Below are positions 17,483-26,888 of a stretch of DNA of 64,000 nt, one piece after another. Every line of letters begins with the position of its first letter. The first letter of the stretch is position 1. Both the position numbers and the translations under genes were made by a program. The notes under the pieces were generated by a model that searched no databases, was not told the origin of the DNA, and saw only the letters and a list, made by a program, of their open reading frames with translations. Source of the stretch: Acidianus brierleyi (GTDB taxonomy: Archaea > Thermoproteota > Thermoprotei_A > Sulfolobales > Sulfolobaceae); contig NZ_CP029289.2 in the NCBI RefSeq assembly GCF_003201835.2, positions 2,860,501 to 2,924,500 on the forward strand, given 5' to 3'.

Positions 17483-19389
17483 ACAAGCTATCACTACTTA
17501 TCATGGTAATATTTATATTATCAATAACAACTTACGTTCAAGGTCAATCAACAGAAATTCAATCGTCTGGTGCTGAAGATACAACCACTATCCATTACTC
17601 TATTATCACTCAAATAACATACGTTCCACTAAATAATACTTACGCCGTAATAGTTGAGAAGTATCTAAATAACGGAACGATTATAACAATATATGAAAAC
17701 GGAAATTCTATTAGTTTATATTGTGAAAATATAAGTATTGGAAATATAACACACATAACGTTTCCTCAATTTAAATACGTATCAAATGCATCATCTATGG
17801 TTATTAATATTCACACTAAATTATTCGAATATAACCTACCTCCTATAGGAATATTTGTATATAAAGACTATATTATTGTAGAATTTTCACCATATTCTAG
17901 TTATTTTAAGTTCTATGTATTTAACTCTAAATTAATTGAGATAAATCAATTTACACTATTTACAAAAAATAATATAAAAAACGAGGGAATACTAGGAATA
18001 TCTGGAAAATATCTTCTATATTATAAAGGGAAAATAACTTATAAGAATATTACGATAGAGGGAAATAATACAGGAAGTTTCTTAAATTCATTACTTTTAC
18101 CACAAATAATATTTTTTACAACTAAAAACACTACATCCCTAATAGCAACTATCCCAGAAATATCAAACATAACTGTCTATATGTATAATTTGTTAAATGG
18201 AAATATTGAAAATAATATATACTTAAGAAATGTTACTATCTACGAGTATCCATCCCTTGTCTTAGTACATAATATCTCTGCTATTACTGCTAATGGAGTT
18301 TTTTTATATACTAGCCAAGAACTAATTCCTGCTATTGTTCAAGGAGTAATGTCTGTTAATGGAGAAACATTAAATTGTACATTAACTACATCTCTTTCAG
18401 ATTTTATATATAAGGAAAAAATATTAGATTTAGAAACGTTATGCTACAATAATTTCAGTATTGTAAATAAGAGATTTTACGTTGTAAATCTTTATAACGG
18501 TAAAGTTAACTTGTCTCCAAAATATAATATATTAGAACAAATTATATATTGTAATGATTTAATAGTAGTAAAAAAGAATATTATTTACTTTTTCCCATTT
18601 AGCATTTATAAAAATACATATTTATATACACCTAATTTTACGTTTTTAGGAAAAACTAGCTTCATCCCAGCACAACCTATAAACACTATTTTTATAAATA
18701 TGCCTCCTTCTTATATGGTACCTTATATTGTACCAAGAATATCGCAAATATTTTCGTCTTATAATCCTGAAACAAATTATATCTACTATCATGGATATAT
18801 TTACTTAAGTAATTACTTAGATACGCTAATTATACATAATAATCGATCTATTCAATTAAATAATACTATGTTATATTTCTTTGGAAAGCCTATATTAATT
18901 GAGAAGGAATTAGGAGGATACAAAGTAATGGAACTTAACGGAGACAAAATCTTAAAATACGTATATGTGAAGGCAAACAATTTTTCTACATGGAATACAA
19001 TTACAATCAATAAAGGAGAGATTATAAATCAGAATGAAAATAGTACTACAAATGTTACTTATTTTACAGATACTGTATTTTTAGGAGTAGGAGATTTTAT
19101 AATATTTCACGACAATAACACGAATATATTACTTGAACTGTCTAATCTAACCGCTATTAATTTATTTAACACTAACCTTATAGGAGTTTATAAAACGAAT
19201 CTTATTTTAGTTAACGAAAAGAATCTTCAATTAGCTAATAACTATAGTCTCACTAATAATTTAATCTATAATAATATTAACATTAATATTAAAACATTTT
19301 CAGATTTGACAAATTATTCATTATTTCTAATTCCTCTATCAGTGGCAATTATTATTATAGGACTTTTAAGGCTAAGGAAAATATTATGA
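17464..19389 (+). CDS. large extracytoplasmic protein with N-terminal signal and C-terminal anchor
   Basis: 641 residues: hydrophobic N-terminus (about 8-25; GQS cleavage-like region after it), an almost entirely extracytoplasmic, beta-rich and Asn-rich body with very many glycosylation sequons, and a single membrane helix at the C-terminus (about 617-636) ending in RLRKIL. Translation may begin at the ATG (17464) or at the GTG at 17479, which would give a cleaner signal peptide. Co-encoded with the ABC-2 permease, it is probably its external subunit or cargo receptor. The body could be a beta-propeller, but no repeat unit is clear. No family recognised. Confidence 0.75.
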   Translation: MVGAQVNKLSLLIMVIFILSITTYVQGQSTEIQSSGAEDTTTIHYSIITQITYVPLNNTYAVIVEKYLNNGTIITIYENGNSISLYCENISIGNITHITFPQFKYVSNASSMVINIHTKLFEYNLPPIGIFVYKDYIIVEFSPYSSYFKFYVFNSKLIEINQFTLFTKNNIKNEGILGISGKYLLYYKGKITYKNITIEGNNTGSFLNSLLLPQIIFFTTKNTTSLIATIPEISNITVYMYNLLNGNIENNIYLRNVTIYEYPSLVLVHNISAITANGVFLYTSQELIPAIVQGVMSVNGETLNCTLTTSLSDFIYKEKILDLETLCYNNFSIVNKRFYVVNLYNGKVNLSPKYNILEQIIYCNDLIVVKKNIIYFFPFSIYKNTYLYTPNFTFLGKTSFIPAQPINTIFINMPPSYMVPYIVPRISQIFSSYNPETNYIYYHGYIYLSNYLDTLIIHNNRSIQLNNTMLYFFGKPILIEKELGGYKVMELNGDKILKYVYVKANNFSTWNTITINKGEIINQNENSTTNVTYFTDTVFLGVGDFIIFHDNNTNILLELSNLTAINLFNTNLIGVYKTNLILVNEKNLQLANNYSLTNNLIYNNININIKTFSDLTNYSLFLIPLSVAIIIIGLLRLRKIL

Positions 19390-21060
19390 TATGAAATACT
19401 CATTTTCACTTTTTTCTCCCTTCTTCCGTCTTTCTTCTTCCATTTTTCTTAATTCGTTTCTCCTTATCTTACCGCTAATAGTTTTAGGTAACTCTGGAAC
19501 AAATTCTATTATTCTAGGCGCTTTATACACCATTAGGAGTTTTTTGACGTGATTAGAGAGTTCTAAGGCTAATTCGTACGATGGTTTATATCCTTCTTTC
19601 AATACTACAAAAGCCTTTACAATTTGCCACCTATTAGGATCTGGAGATCCAACAACTGCTGCCTCAGCTACAGCTGGATGCTCTAGGAGAGCGCTTTCAA
19701 CTTCGAATGGACCTACTCTATAATCTGAAGTTTTTATTATATCGTCAGCCCTTCCTACAAAATACCATCCTTTTTCAGTATAAAATGCCTTGTCTCCAGT
19801 ATAGTAGTAGCCGTTTCTAAATGAAGCTTTATTTTTCTCATTGTCCGAATAACCCTTAAAAAGTCCTATAGGCCTTCTATCTAATTTGACTGCTATATGA
19901 CCTACTAACCCTTCCTTCACTTCTTTACCTTCGTCATCCAATAATCTAACATCATACATGGGGGAAGGTTTTCCCATAGAACCTGGTTCGCTAGTATCCC
20001 AAGGAAAGTTCCCTATCATTGCAGTAGTTTCAGTTTGGCCGTAGAAATCTCTTATAGTCTTGCCAAATTTATCTTTCCATATTTTTATTACTTCAGGATT
20101 CAAAGGTTCTCCCGCAGACACAACTTCTCTTAATTTATCAAATTTATAATCCAGTTTTAATGTTATAAATTGTCTCCATGCAGTTGGAGGAGCACAAAAG
20201 GTATTTACTCCAAAACTTTCAATAGTATCTAAATATTTTTTAGGATCTAATTTACCGGAATAATTTATACCTAAAACAGTAGCTCCCATTATAAACGGAG
20301 AAAAGAACGAACTCCAGGCAAATTTAGCCCAACCAGGTGCACTTAGGTTAGCATGTATATCGTTGCTCTTAATGCCTATAAAAGACGCAGTAGATAAAGA
20401 TCCTACTGGATAACTAACTGCTGTATGTATTACCCTCTTAGGTAAACCTGTAGTTCCAGAGGTAAAGTAATTCAAAATTTCATCATCAGGATAAGTAAGT
20501 TCTGGATATGCACTATCACTTTCGTCTAAAATGGAATCATAACTTATCCAACCTCCTTTTTTACCTATTACTATCTTTAAAGTGTCCACATTAATCTTTG
20601 TAGCACTAACTTCGTCTGCAATTATTGCTTTCGGTCTTAGGTCTTTGAATCTATAATTAAGCTCGTATTCTGTTAAGTTAATTGCTGTAGGAACACCTAT
20701 GAATCCTCCTTTAATTACTGCCAATAATGAAATCCATTGCTCTGGAATTATAGGAGTCATTATATATACTGGATCTCCCTTTTTTAAACCTTCTTTTCTA
20801 AGAAAATTCAATAATTTATTAGTTTGAAGAGACAAATCTCTATAAGTTAATTTCTTTTCCTCGTTCTTATCCATATCCACCCAAATTAACGCAGTCTTTT
20901 CCTCAGTCTTTTCGAAGACTTCTGATACCCAATTAAAGTACTTCGGATTAAAGTTGTTTGCCTCACTAAGTATGGAATATATCTTTCCTATATCTCTTTC
21001 ATTCATCGCTTTCCTAAACTCGTCGAAAAGATGTATCATAATATAAAATTGATTAATCAT
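19384..21060 (-). CDS. AMP-forming acyl-CoA synthetase (medium-chain/ACSM-like)
   Basis: 558 residues of the ANL family: P-loop NYFTSGTTGLPKRVIH, IRDFYGQTETT, hinge GRADDIIKTSDYRVGPFEVE and catalytic Lys in LPKTISGKIRR near the C-terminus. The P-loop has Lys-Arg after Pro where Lys-Gly is usual. Similarity to GQTETT- and APGWAKFAWSSFFSP-type sequences suggests the medium-chain or aromatic-acid branch. It ends in a 6-bp convergent overlap with the ABC-operon gene, and the amidohydrolase gene lies 31 bp upstream on the same strand, so both are probably in one transcript. Confidence 0.9.
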   Translation of the reverse strand: MINQFYIMIHLFDEFRKAMNERDIGKIYSILSEANNFNPKYFNWVSEVFEKTEEKTALIWVDMDKNEEKKLTYRDLSLQTNKLLNFLRKEGLKKGDPVYIMTPIIPEQWISLLAVIKGGFIGVPTAINLTEYELNYRFKDLRPKAIIADEVSATKINVDTLKIVIGKKGGWISYDSILDESDSAYPELTYPDDEILNYFTSGTTGLPKRVIHTAVSYPVGSLSTASFIGIKSNDIHANLSAPGWAKFAWSSFFSPFIMGATVLGINYSGKLDPKKYLDTIESFGVNTFCAPPTAWRQFITLKLDYKFDKLREVVSAGEPLNPEVIKIWKDKFGKTIRDFYGQTETTAMIGNFPWDTSEPGSMGKPSPMYDVRLLDDEGKEVKEGLVGHIAVKLDRRPIGLFKGYSDNEKNKASFRNGYYYTGDKAFYTEKGWYFVGRADDIIKTSDYRVGPFEVESALLEHPAVAEAAVVGSPDPNRWQIVKAFVVLKEGYKPSYELALELSNHVKKLLMVYKAPRIIEFVPELPKTISGKIRRNELRKMEEERRKKGEKSENEYFIS

Positions 21061-21091
21061 ATAAATAAGCTTTTTTTAATAATTTATCAAA

Positions 21092-21922
21092 TTAATTAAA
21101 ATTAACTTTAAATATCTTCATAAAATTATCTCTCATAATTCCACTATCATAACCTAAAGAGGAAATTACCATTTTTGCATGACCTAATAATGTTTGACCC
21201 TTATAATTGGGAAAATCACTTCCATAAATAACCCTATCCCTAATTTCCTTTATGCCAGGTAAATAAGAAAGTATTTTTAATGGAGGTATCGATGAAATTT
21301 CAAGATATACGTTTGCATAATTTCTTGCCATGAAATAGGCGTTAGAGGTCCATAAAGGCCTTCCAGAATGGGCTAAAACTATTTTTAATCTAGGAAAATC
21401 CTTAATAACATCATCAATATATATGGGATCGCCGTATTTATTTCTGGACATCGATGTATTGCTTGTACCCGTATGAAAAACAATGGGTAATTTCATGTCT
21501 TCTGCAAAAGAATATATAATTTCAAGATTTTTCAAATTCCCTTCTTCTTGTCTATAGGCATTAGGCTTAAAATAATGATGAACTGGATGAAGCTTTATTC
21601 CAATTATGCCCTTAGAATATTGATTTTCCAATTCTTTCTTAACATCTATATTACAATTTGGATTTATAGTTCCCATCTGTAAATATACTGAACTAGTTTT
21701 CCTCAATTTAAGCTGAGAATAAAATCCATCGGTGCAGGATTTATTCCCACAAGGGAAAGAAGGAATTAATACTATATAATCAAGCTCTATTTCCTCATCA
21801 GCAATTATTACTTTTGGTTCATTTTCTAATCCTATACTTTTAAGAAAGTCGTAACAGTGCGAAGGCATATTTCCCATACCTAAATGAACATGAGAGTCAA
21901 TAACATGATACATAGTAATCAC
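21092..21922 (-). CDS. amidohydrolase-2 family metal-dependent hydrolase/decarboxylase
   Basis: 276 residues with a TIM-barrel metal site: DSHVHLG (residues 9-15), HPVHH (about 132-136), VFHTGTS (about 158-164), LAHSGRP (about 193-199) and YGSDFPN near the C-terminus. This is the ACMSD/uracil-decarboxylase-like amidohydrolase-2 branch, whose members decarboxylate or hydrolyse aromatic and related acids using one zinc or manganese. Its pairing with an acyl-CoA synthetase suggests removal of a carboxyl or opening of a ring before CoA activation, which is inference. Confidence 0.82.
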   Translation of the reverse strand: MITMYHVIDSHVHLGMGNMPSHCYDFLKSIGLENEPKVIIADEEIELDYIVLIPSFPCGNKSCTDGFYSQLKLRKTSSVYLQMGTINPNCNIDVKKELENQYSKGIIGIKLHPVHHYFKPNAYRQEEGNLKNLEIIYSFAEDMKLPIVFHTGTSNTSMSRNKYGDPIYIDDVIKDFPRLKIVLAHSGRPLWTSNAYFMARNYANVYLEISSIPPLKILSYLPGIKEIRDRVIYGSDFPNYKGQTLLGHAKMVISSLGYDSGIMRDNFMKIFKVNFN

Positions 21923-22013
21923 TTCCTAATCTTCTATAGACTAAAACTCATTGCGTCTAAGAATTAAATATTTAACGTGTAAACTTTAATATTATTAATA
22001 TATTTCTCTTTTT

Positions 22014-23145
22014 ATGGATTACCGTTTAAGGACTTATATTATAGGGAATGGTTTCGGATCTTTTGGAATGCCATTAATGGATATGACATTATTATGGTTA
22101 TTATACGAAATATTGAAAAATCCTATACTTTATATTCCAATTGCATCTGCTAGACCTATAGCCATTATTTTATTTTCTTCAATTTCTGGTTATATTTCAG
22201 ATAAACTTGATAGAAGAATTATATTATTGGTATTTGGACTTTTGAATAGAATATTTGTAATAGCTACATTAATTTCCATTATTTTCAACCAACCTATACT
22301 TTCTATAGTATTTTTCTTAATAAGAACTATAGGTCAAGTTAATACTCAATTGGCAGGTTCTGCGGCGTTTTTGCAAATATTACCCAAAGATTACGTCCAA
22401 AGGGGAATGTTTTTTAATAGACTAGTAAAAGAGAGTTTAACAATAATAGGAATATTAATATGGCCTTTCGTTTTTTATAATATTGGCGGATTAGTAGCCG
22501 TAATAGGAGTAGTAGTTTCATTAATTAGGTCTATTAATTCAAATAAGAATAGATCTAGGCGGTAGAGGAAAAGAAATTCACTTTAGAGACGGTTTCATAG
22601 AATATTTAAAAAAGAAGAACATATTCTTCATAAGTATAGTAACTGCAATAACTCAAGGTGCTTTATCAATGGTTTATCTATATCCAGCAGCTTTAATTCA
22701 GATAATGCACGGTACTACTTTTCAATATACTATAGTTCAAATAGGATTTTATGGTTCATGGTTAGTAGGTAGTTGGATAATGATGAAATACAAAAGTCCA
22801 GTTAAGATAATTATTACTTCAATGTTCCTTAACTTTCTAGTATTTATTCTTCTAATTCCATTTAATCCATGGTTAATAGCACTTAGTGTAGCTTCAGTAG
22901 GTTTAGGAGACTCTATCCATGAATTATTATGGATTAAAATCTTCAGAACCGCCTCTGAAAAACTTCTCGGAAGTGTTTATGGCGTAGATGAATTTGTAAC
23001 TAACTTATTCAGATTAGGTTACGATTCTATTGCGGGATATTTCTATACTGTAGATTTTACTATAGTACCTATAATTGGATTATTGACAATAACCGCCGTG
23101 AGTATTTCTTATGCGTTTTCAAAAAGTTGGAGAATAAAAATATGA
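22014..23145 (+). pseudogene. MFS transporter split by one frameshift
   Basis: The first part (22014-22565) gives about six membrane helices with GYISDKLDRRIILLVFG; the second half continues in the +1 frame (open well before 22600, with LGGRGKEIHFRDGF through the ATG at 22669) and adds six helices to the stop at 23145. Together they make a normal MFS of about 377 residues. The shift lies near 22530 in TTAATTAGG: one extra base or a two-base loss would explain it. It is either a young pseudogene, a sequencing error or, less likely, recoding. No substrate clue. Confidence 0.8.
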
Positions 23146-23247
23146 GTAATTGCTAATTATTAATATGCTCTTAAACGTGATATTAATTTTTTTGTATTAA
23201 GAATGAATTCCACTAAAATAGAAATTAAAAATATAAATATATTCAGA

Positions 23248-23883
23248 TTATTGTAGTTCGTCATCTAAGTAATCTAAATAAAATTCAATTAATTTTCTTT
23301 CTGCAGCTCTTAAATGATATAGAAAAGTTATTTTACTTATATTTAATTTTTTAGCCAATTCCTCAGCGTCCATTATTCTAGGATAATCCAAATACCCATT
23401 ACTTAGGGCATATCTTAATACTTTCAATTGAGATGAAGATAATTGAGGAATAAGTCTTGGACAATCCTTTATTTTTACGTCAACTATTTTACCCATGGAA
23501 CTGAGTCCATTTATTATCTCATTAACCTTATTTTTAGTTGTAATAAAATCCCAGGTCTCCTTACCATTTCCTATCATATTCCCTAGGAAAAGAACTTCAT
23601 TATCATAAAGGTAACCAGCTATCGAATCTTTATAAGTATTAAGAAAATCCACAAGTATTGTAGAATCAACAGAATGTATATGATTTATTTTCTTTATACT
23701 ATCATAATTTTTCATTTTAAGAACTTCTTTCCTTAAACCTTTAGGAACTATAATTCTTGATCTTAAATATCCCTTTTCTGGATATACATTATAATTTATA
23801 GTATATATATCCCTAAGACTCGGTAAATTTGTCCAACAACCTTCATGAATAATCGTAACTTTAACTCTGTTTAAAAGATTCAT
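23248..23883 (-). CDS. bacterio-opsin activator (HTH_10) family regulator
   Basis: 211 residues. The C-terminal 55-60 residues, LSSSQLKVLRYALSNGYLDYP followed by DAEELAKKLNISKITFLYHLRAAERKLI, form the Bat-type HTH common in archaeal regulators. The N-terminal 145 residues are an uncharacterised sensor-like domain. It stands alone between the broken MFS gene and an intact MFS transporter read in the same direction, 83 bp downstream, and is a reasonable candidate regulator of that transporter. Confidence 0.85.
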   Translation of the reverse strand: MNLLNRVKVTIIHEGCWTNLPSLRDIYTINYNVYPEKGYLRSRIIVPKGLRKEVLKMKNYDSIKKINHIHSVDSTILVDFLNTYKDSIAGYLYDNEVLFLGNMIGNGKETWDFITTKNKVNEIINGLSSMGKIVDVKIKDCPRLIPQLSSSQLKVLRYALSNGYLDYPRIMDAEELAKKLNISKITFLYHLRAAERKLIEFYLDYLDDELQ

Positions 23884-23966
23884 ATAATAATATACTGTAA
23901 TATTTATAAAATATTTTTCGTATAAATTTCTAATTAAACATAAAAAAAATTTTTATATTCTAAATT

Positions 23967-25397
23967 TCATGGAGAAATCTCGTCCAATCTCTTTCCTGTA
24001 GTCATAAATCCTAATGCTAAGGCTATTATAGCGGCAATAACTAGAAAGCTAGCTATAACTACAAAAAGATCGAGAACAGGCAGAATTGTTGCAAGTATAG
24101 TTACTCCTACTACACCTAATCCTCCACCTAAATGTCCTAAACCGTCATTAAGTGCAAAACCACTTGTTCTAGCCCTTGTTGGAAAACTTTCCATAGTCCA
24201 TGTATAGGCTATTGGAATCCATACATTAAAACCAAAGAAAAGAATTATAGCGCCTATAATATCTATAAACATGTTAGGAGTTAATGCTACTATCATTCCT
24301 CCAAACACAGTAAGTAATGCCCCGATTCCTAACCATATCTTTCTAGAAAAATGATCGCCGAAAATTGACGCGATGGGACCAACCAAGATAAAACCAATTA
24401 CTCCCATAGCTGATATAATACCTGCTTCTGATACTCCATAACCTTCTGCAGTTAAAAGGGAAGTAAGACCTGAAGCAATACTATATACAGTAGTATAAGC
24501 TAAAAACCACATTGGAAGTAGAACAGCTAGTCTTTTCAGATACAATTTATTTGTCAATATCTCAGAGTAGGGTACAGATACTGATTTAGTAATTTGTGGT
24601 AAGACATTAGGAAGTGGAGGTAATTTCAAGCCTTTGCTAGTTACTTTTTCTTCCATTTTCTTTACAATATTTTCAGCATCAGATAATCTACCTTTAGAAA
24701 TTAACCATCTTGGAGATTCTGGTAAATTAATCCTTAGAATTATACCAATAAAGGCCAATAATGCTCCTATAGCATACATTATTCTCCATCCTGCTGAGGC
24801 GAAAATTCCAGAAGCTCCTAATGCTATTGGCAGACCGTTTGGAAAAGGAGCTGGAGGAGTAGTTAAAAGGAGCCCAACCCATATCCCTAGGAATGCCCCT
24901 ATGGTCGAGAAAATAAAAACTAAAGAAACATATCGGGCTCTATATTTAGTAGGAGCTACTTCTCCAATGTATGTATTTACTATAGCTAAATCTGCACCTA
25001 TTCCTATTCCGGTTATTACCCTAGCTGCGAGAAAACTTAAGTAATTGAATGCTACTGCATTAAATGCTGAACCTATGGCTGTTATTAGCATTGTTATCAC
25101 TAGCATGTCTCGCCTTCCTATTTTATCGGATAATGGAGATAAGGATAACGAACCTATTACATAACCTATTAGGTTCCCTAAAACTACTGGCCCCAATAGC
25201 GGTGCTGCTTGAGATGGAGTTACATGGAAAAGTGTTACAGCTGTTTGTACAAAACTTACATTTATATTGAAAATATCGAAAAAAGTAAATAATTCTCCTA
25301 TTCCTATTATCCCTAAAAATATATAATTTAGTGCCCAGGTAGGAATTCTATCCATTCTTGCTATGATCTCTCCTGCTTTTAATTCACTTTCAGTCAT
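23967..25397 (-). CDS. MFS transporter (sugar-porter/aromatic-acid type)
   Basis: 476 residues and 12 membrane helices. Motifs include LSPLSDKIGRRDMLV after helix 2, RVITGIGIGADLAIVNTYIGEVAPTKYRARY in helices 4-5, and LPESPRWLISKGR in the central loop: the sugar-porter pattern that is also used by archaeal 4-hydroxybenzoate and other organic-acid carriers. It lies downstream of the Bat-type regulator gene on the same strand. Whether the cargo is a sugar or an acid cannot be told. Confidence 0.9.
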   Translation of the reverse strand: MTESELKAGEIIARMDRIPTWALNYIFLGIIGIGELFTFFDIFNINVSFVQTAVTLFHVTPSQAAPLLGPVVLGNLIGYVIGSLSLSPLSDKIGRRDMLVITMLITAIGSAFNAVAFNYLSFLAARVITGIGIGADLAIVNTYIGEVAPTKYRARYVSLVFIFSTIGAFLGIWVGLLLTTPPAPFPNGLPIALGASGIFASAGWRIMYAIGALLAFIGIILRINLPESPRWLISKGRLSDAENIVKKMEEKVTSKGLKLPPLPNVLPQITKSVSVPYSEILTNKLYLKRLAVLLPMWFLAYTTVYSIASGLTSLLTAEGYGVSEAGIISAMGVIGFILVGPIASIFGDHFSRKIWLGIGALLTVFGGMIVALTPNMFIDIIGAIILFFGFNVWIPIAYTWTMESFPTRARTSGFALNDGLGHLGGGLGVVGVTILATILPVLDLFVVIASFLVIAAIIALALGFMTTGKRLDEISP

Positions 25398-25505
25398 AAA
25401 ATTATGGTAAATATACGGGATTAAATAGAGAATATTAAACTAGTTAAAAAACTTAAGTTAATGATTCTTAGGTAAATTTACAGCTATAGTTTTTACATCA
25501 AAAAA

Positions 25506-25973
25506 TCAGGATAATTCCTTTATTTTTTCTTCTATTTCACTATATGGTGGTTCTTTTCCAGGATCGTCTGATACCCATTTATAAGCTACTTTACCATCTT
25601 TGTCAATTATAAATACCGATCTTTTAGCTAATATATAACCTTTTAGATTAGGAAATTCCCAATCAATTCCTAGCTTTCTTACTGCCTCTCTATTGTAGTC
25701 ACTTAAAATAGGGAAATTGATCTTATTATAGTCTTTGAAAGCTTTATTGCTAAATGGAGGGTCGACACTAACTCCTAAGACTACCGCGTTTATATCATTA
25801 AATTTTGCTAGGGAATCTCTAAACGTACACATTTCTTTTGTACATACTGAAGTAAATGCGGCAGGATAAAAAGCTAATACTACAACTTTTCCCTTAAAAT
25901 CTGATATTTTAACTTTTTTCAAATCGGTATCTACTAATTCTAAATCAGGTATTTTTTCGCCTATTTCTACCAT
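25506..25973 (-). CDS. peroxiredoxin of the BCP/PrxQ type
   Basis: 155 residues with the thioredoxin-like AhpC/TSA fold. The peroxidatic C44 lies in FYPAAFTSVC and the resolving C49 is five residues later (TKEMC), the spacing of intramolecular 2-Cys PrxQ. It reduces hydrogen peroxide and organic peroxides in the cytoplasm with thiol donors. It neighbours the sulfur region but has its own upstream TATA-like sequence, so co-regulation is not shown. Confidence 0.93.
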   Translation of the reverse strand: MVEIGEKIPDLELVDTDLKKVKISDFKGKVVVLAFYPAAFTSVCTKEMCTFRDSLAKFNDINAVVLGVSVDPPFSNKAFKDYNKINFPILSDYNREAVRKLGIDWEFPNLKGYILAKRSVFIIDKDGKVAYKWVSDDPGKEPPYSEIEEKIKELS

Positions 25974-26068
25974 GATTATATAATAAGAAAGAGAAGCTAT
26001 TTAAACTAAAGTATAATTTTATATAAACTTTATAAGTTTGTCATAACATTTTTATTAGATTATATTAT

Positions 26069-26431
26069 TTAAAAAACTAAAACTGCCTTAGAATCAGAGC
26101 TTTTAAAAGCAAACTCTGAGACTCCACTAATCTTTACATTAGGTAAAAGATCACTTTCATAAATACCCTTTACCTTCATACCGAATTCGCAAGCAGCTAA
26201 TTCCACTTCGCTTTCACCTAATTCTAGCAAATTGTCAATATAGTATTTTAATGGTTTAGCGTTCTGAAGTACTAATTTTTCCGATTCCTTCGTTACTCCC
26301 TTCAATGCATCCATTGTAAAGAACATGTATACCTTACTTCCAGCAGACACATACCCTATTGCAGTAATGAAACCCATATACAATTTTTCTAAATCTCCAG
26401 ATATCATAAAGAAAGAATATTGGTCAGACAA
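26069..26431 (-). CDS. DsrE/DsrF-like sulfur-carrier protein
   Basis: 120 residues with the DsrE/F pattern: beta1-glycine turn FFMISGDLEKLYMGF, VYMFFTMDAL after beta2 and a single conserved Cys in LAACEFGMKV (C81). DsrE-family proteins bind sulfane sulfur on this Cys as persulfide or thiosulfonate and exchange it with TusA. It overlaps the membrane-protein gene by 8 bp and is the last gene of the set TusA - YeeE/YedE - membrane protein - DsrE, strongly linking it to imported or membrane-derived sulfur. Confidence 0.85.
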   Translation of the reverse strand: MSDQYSFFMISGDLEKLYMGFITAIGYVSAGSKVYMFFTMDALKGVTKESEKLVLQNAKPLKYYIDNLLELGESEVELAACEFGMKVKGIYESDLLPNVKISGVSEFAFKSSDSKAVLVF

Positions 26432-26888
26432 CGTTTTTCACCCTTACATATTTTACTAACGAATACCAAAACCACATTAGGCATGAACATACTGAAGCGT
26501 AACCAGCTAACCTAATAGGAATATTTCCGCCTATTATTGTGTTTCCTAGGAGAAATAGCACTATTATCTCAACAGCTATAACTATTGGAGAAACAACGTC
26601 TACAATACCATATGTTGGTTTAACGTTTTCCAATTGCTGAACAATTTTAACTAAATTATACCAAAATACTGATAATCCAGCAAATACTAGGAAATAACAT
26701 ATCCATAATGTAGCAGTTAAATAACCTTCTAATTGTTGAGGTACAACATAGACGGCATAATTACCGTGTGATAAGGCTATACTGTCTGAATTTACTAAGT
26801 ATATTTTACTAAATTCATACCAACCTATTGCAAATAATGATAGGATTATTGGAGCTAAAAGTTTTCTTATATATACTGATTGCATCAT
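26424..26888 (-). CDS. four-helix membrane protein of the sulfur operon
   Basis: 154 residues with four likely membrane segments (about 8-27, 58-80, 95-115, 123-143) and two adjacent cysteines in ASVCSCLMWFW inside the last helix. It starts one base into the end of the YeeE/YedE gene and ends 8 bp inside DsrE, so its synthesis is coupled to both. Not recognised as DoxX, DoxD or a cytochrome; the CxC in a membrane helix invites a role in sulfur or electron handling, but this is a guess. Confidence 0.65.
   Translation of the reverse strand: MMQSVYIRKLLAPIILSLFAIGWYEFSKIYLVNSDSIALSHGNYAVYVVPQQLEGYLTATLWICYFLVFAGLSVFWYNLVKIVQQLENVKPTYGIVDVVSPIVIAVEIIVLFLLGNTIIGGNIPIRLAGYASVCSCLMWFWYSLVKYVRVKNVV

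Noticed and set aside
23248..23883. Regulator of light-driven or bacteriorhodopsin genes
   Set aside because: Only the HTH resembles Bat; no rhodopsin or carotenoid gene is present, so the name describes a family only.
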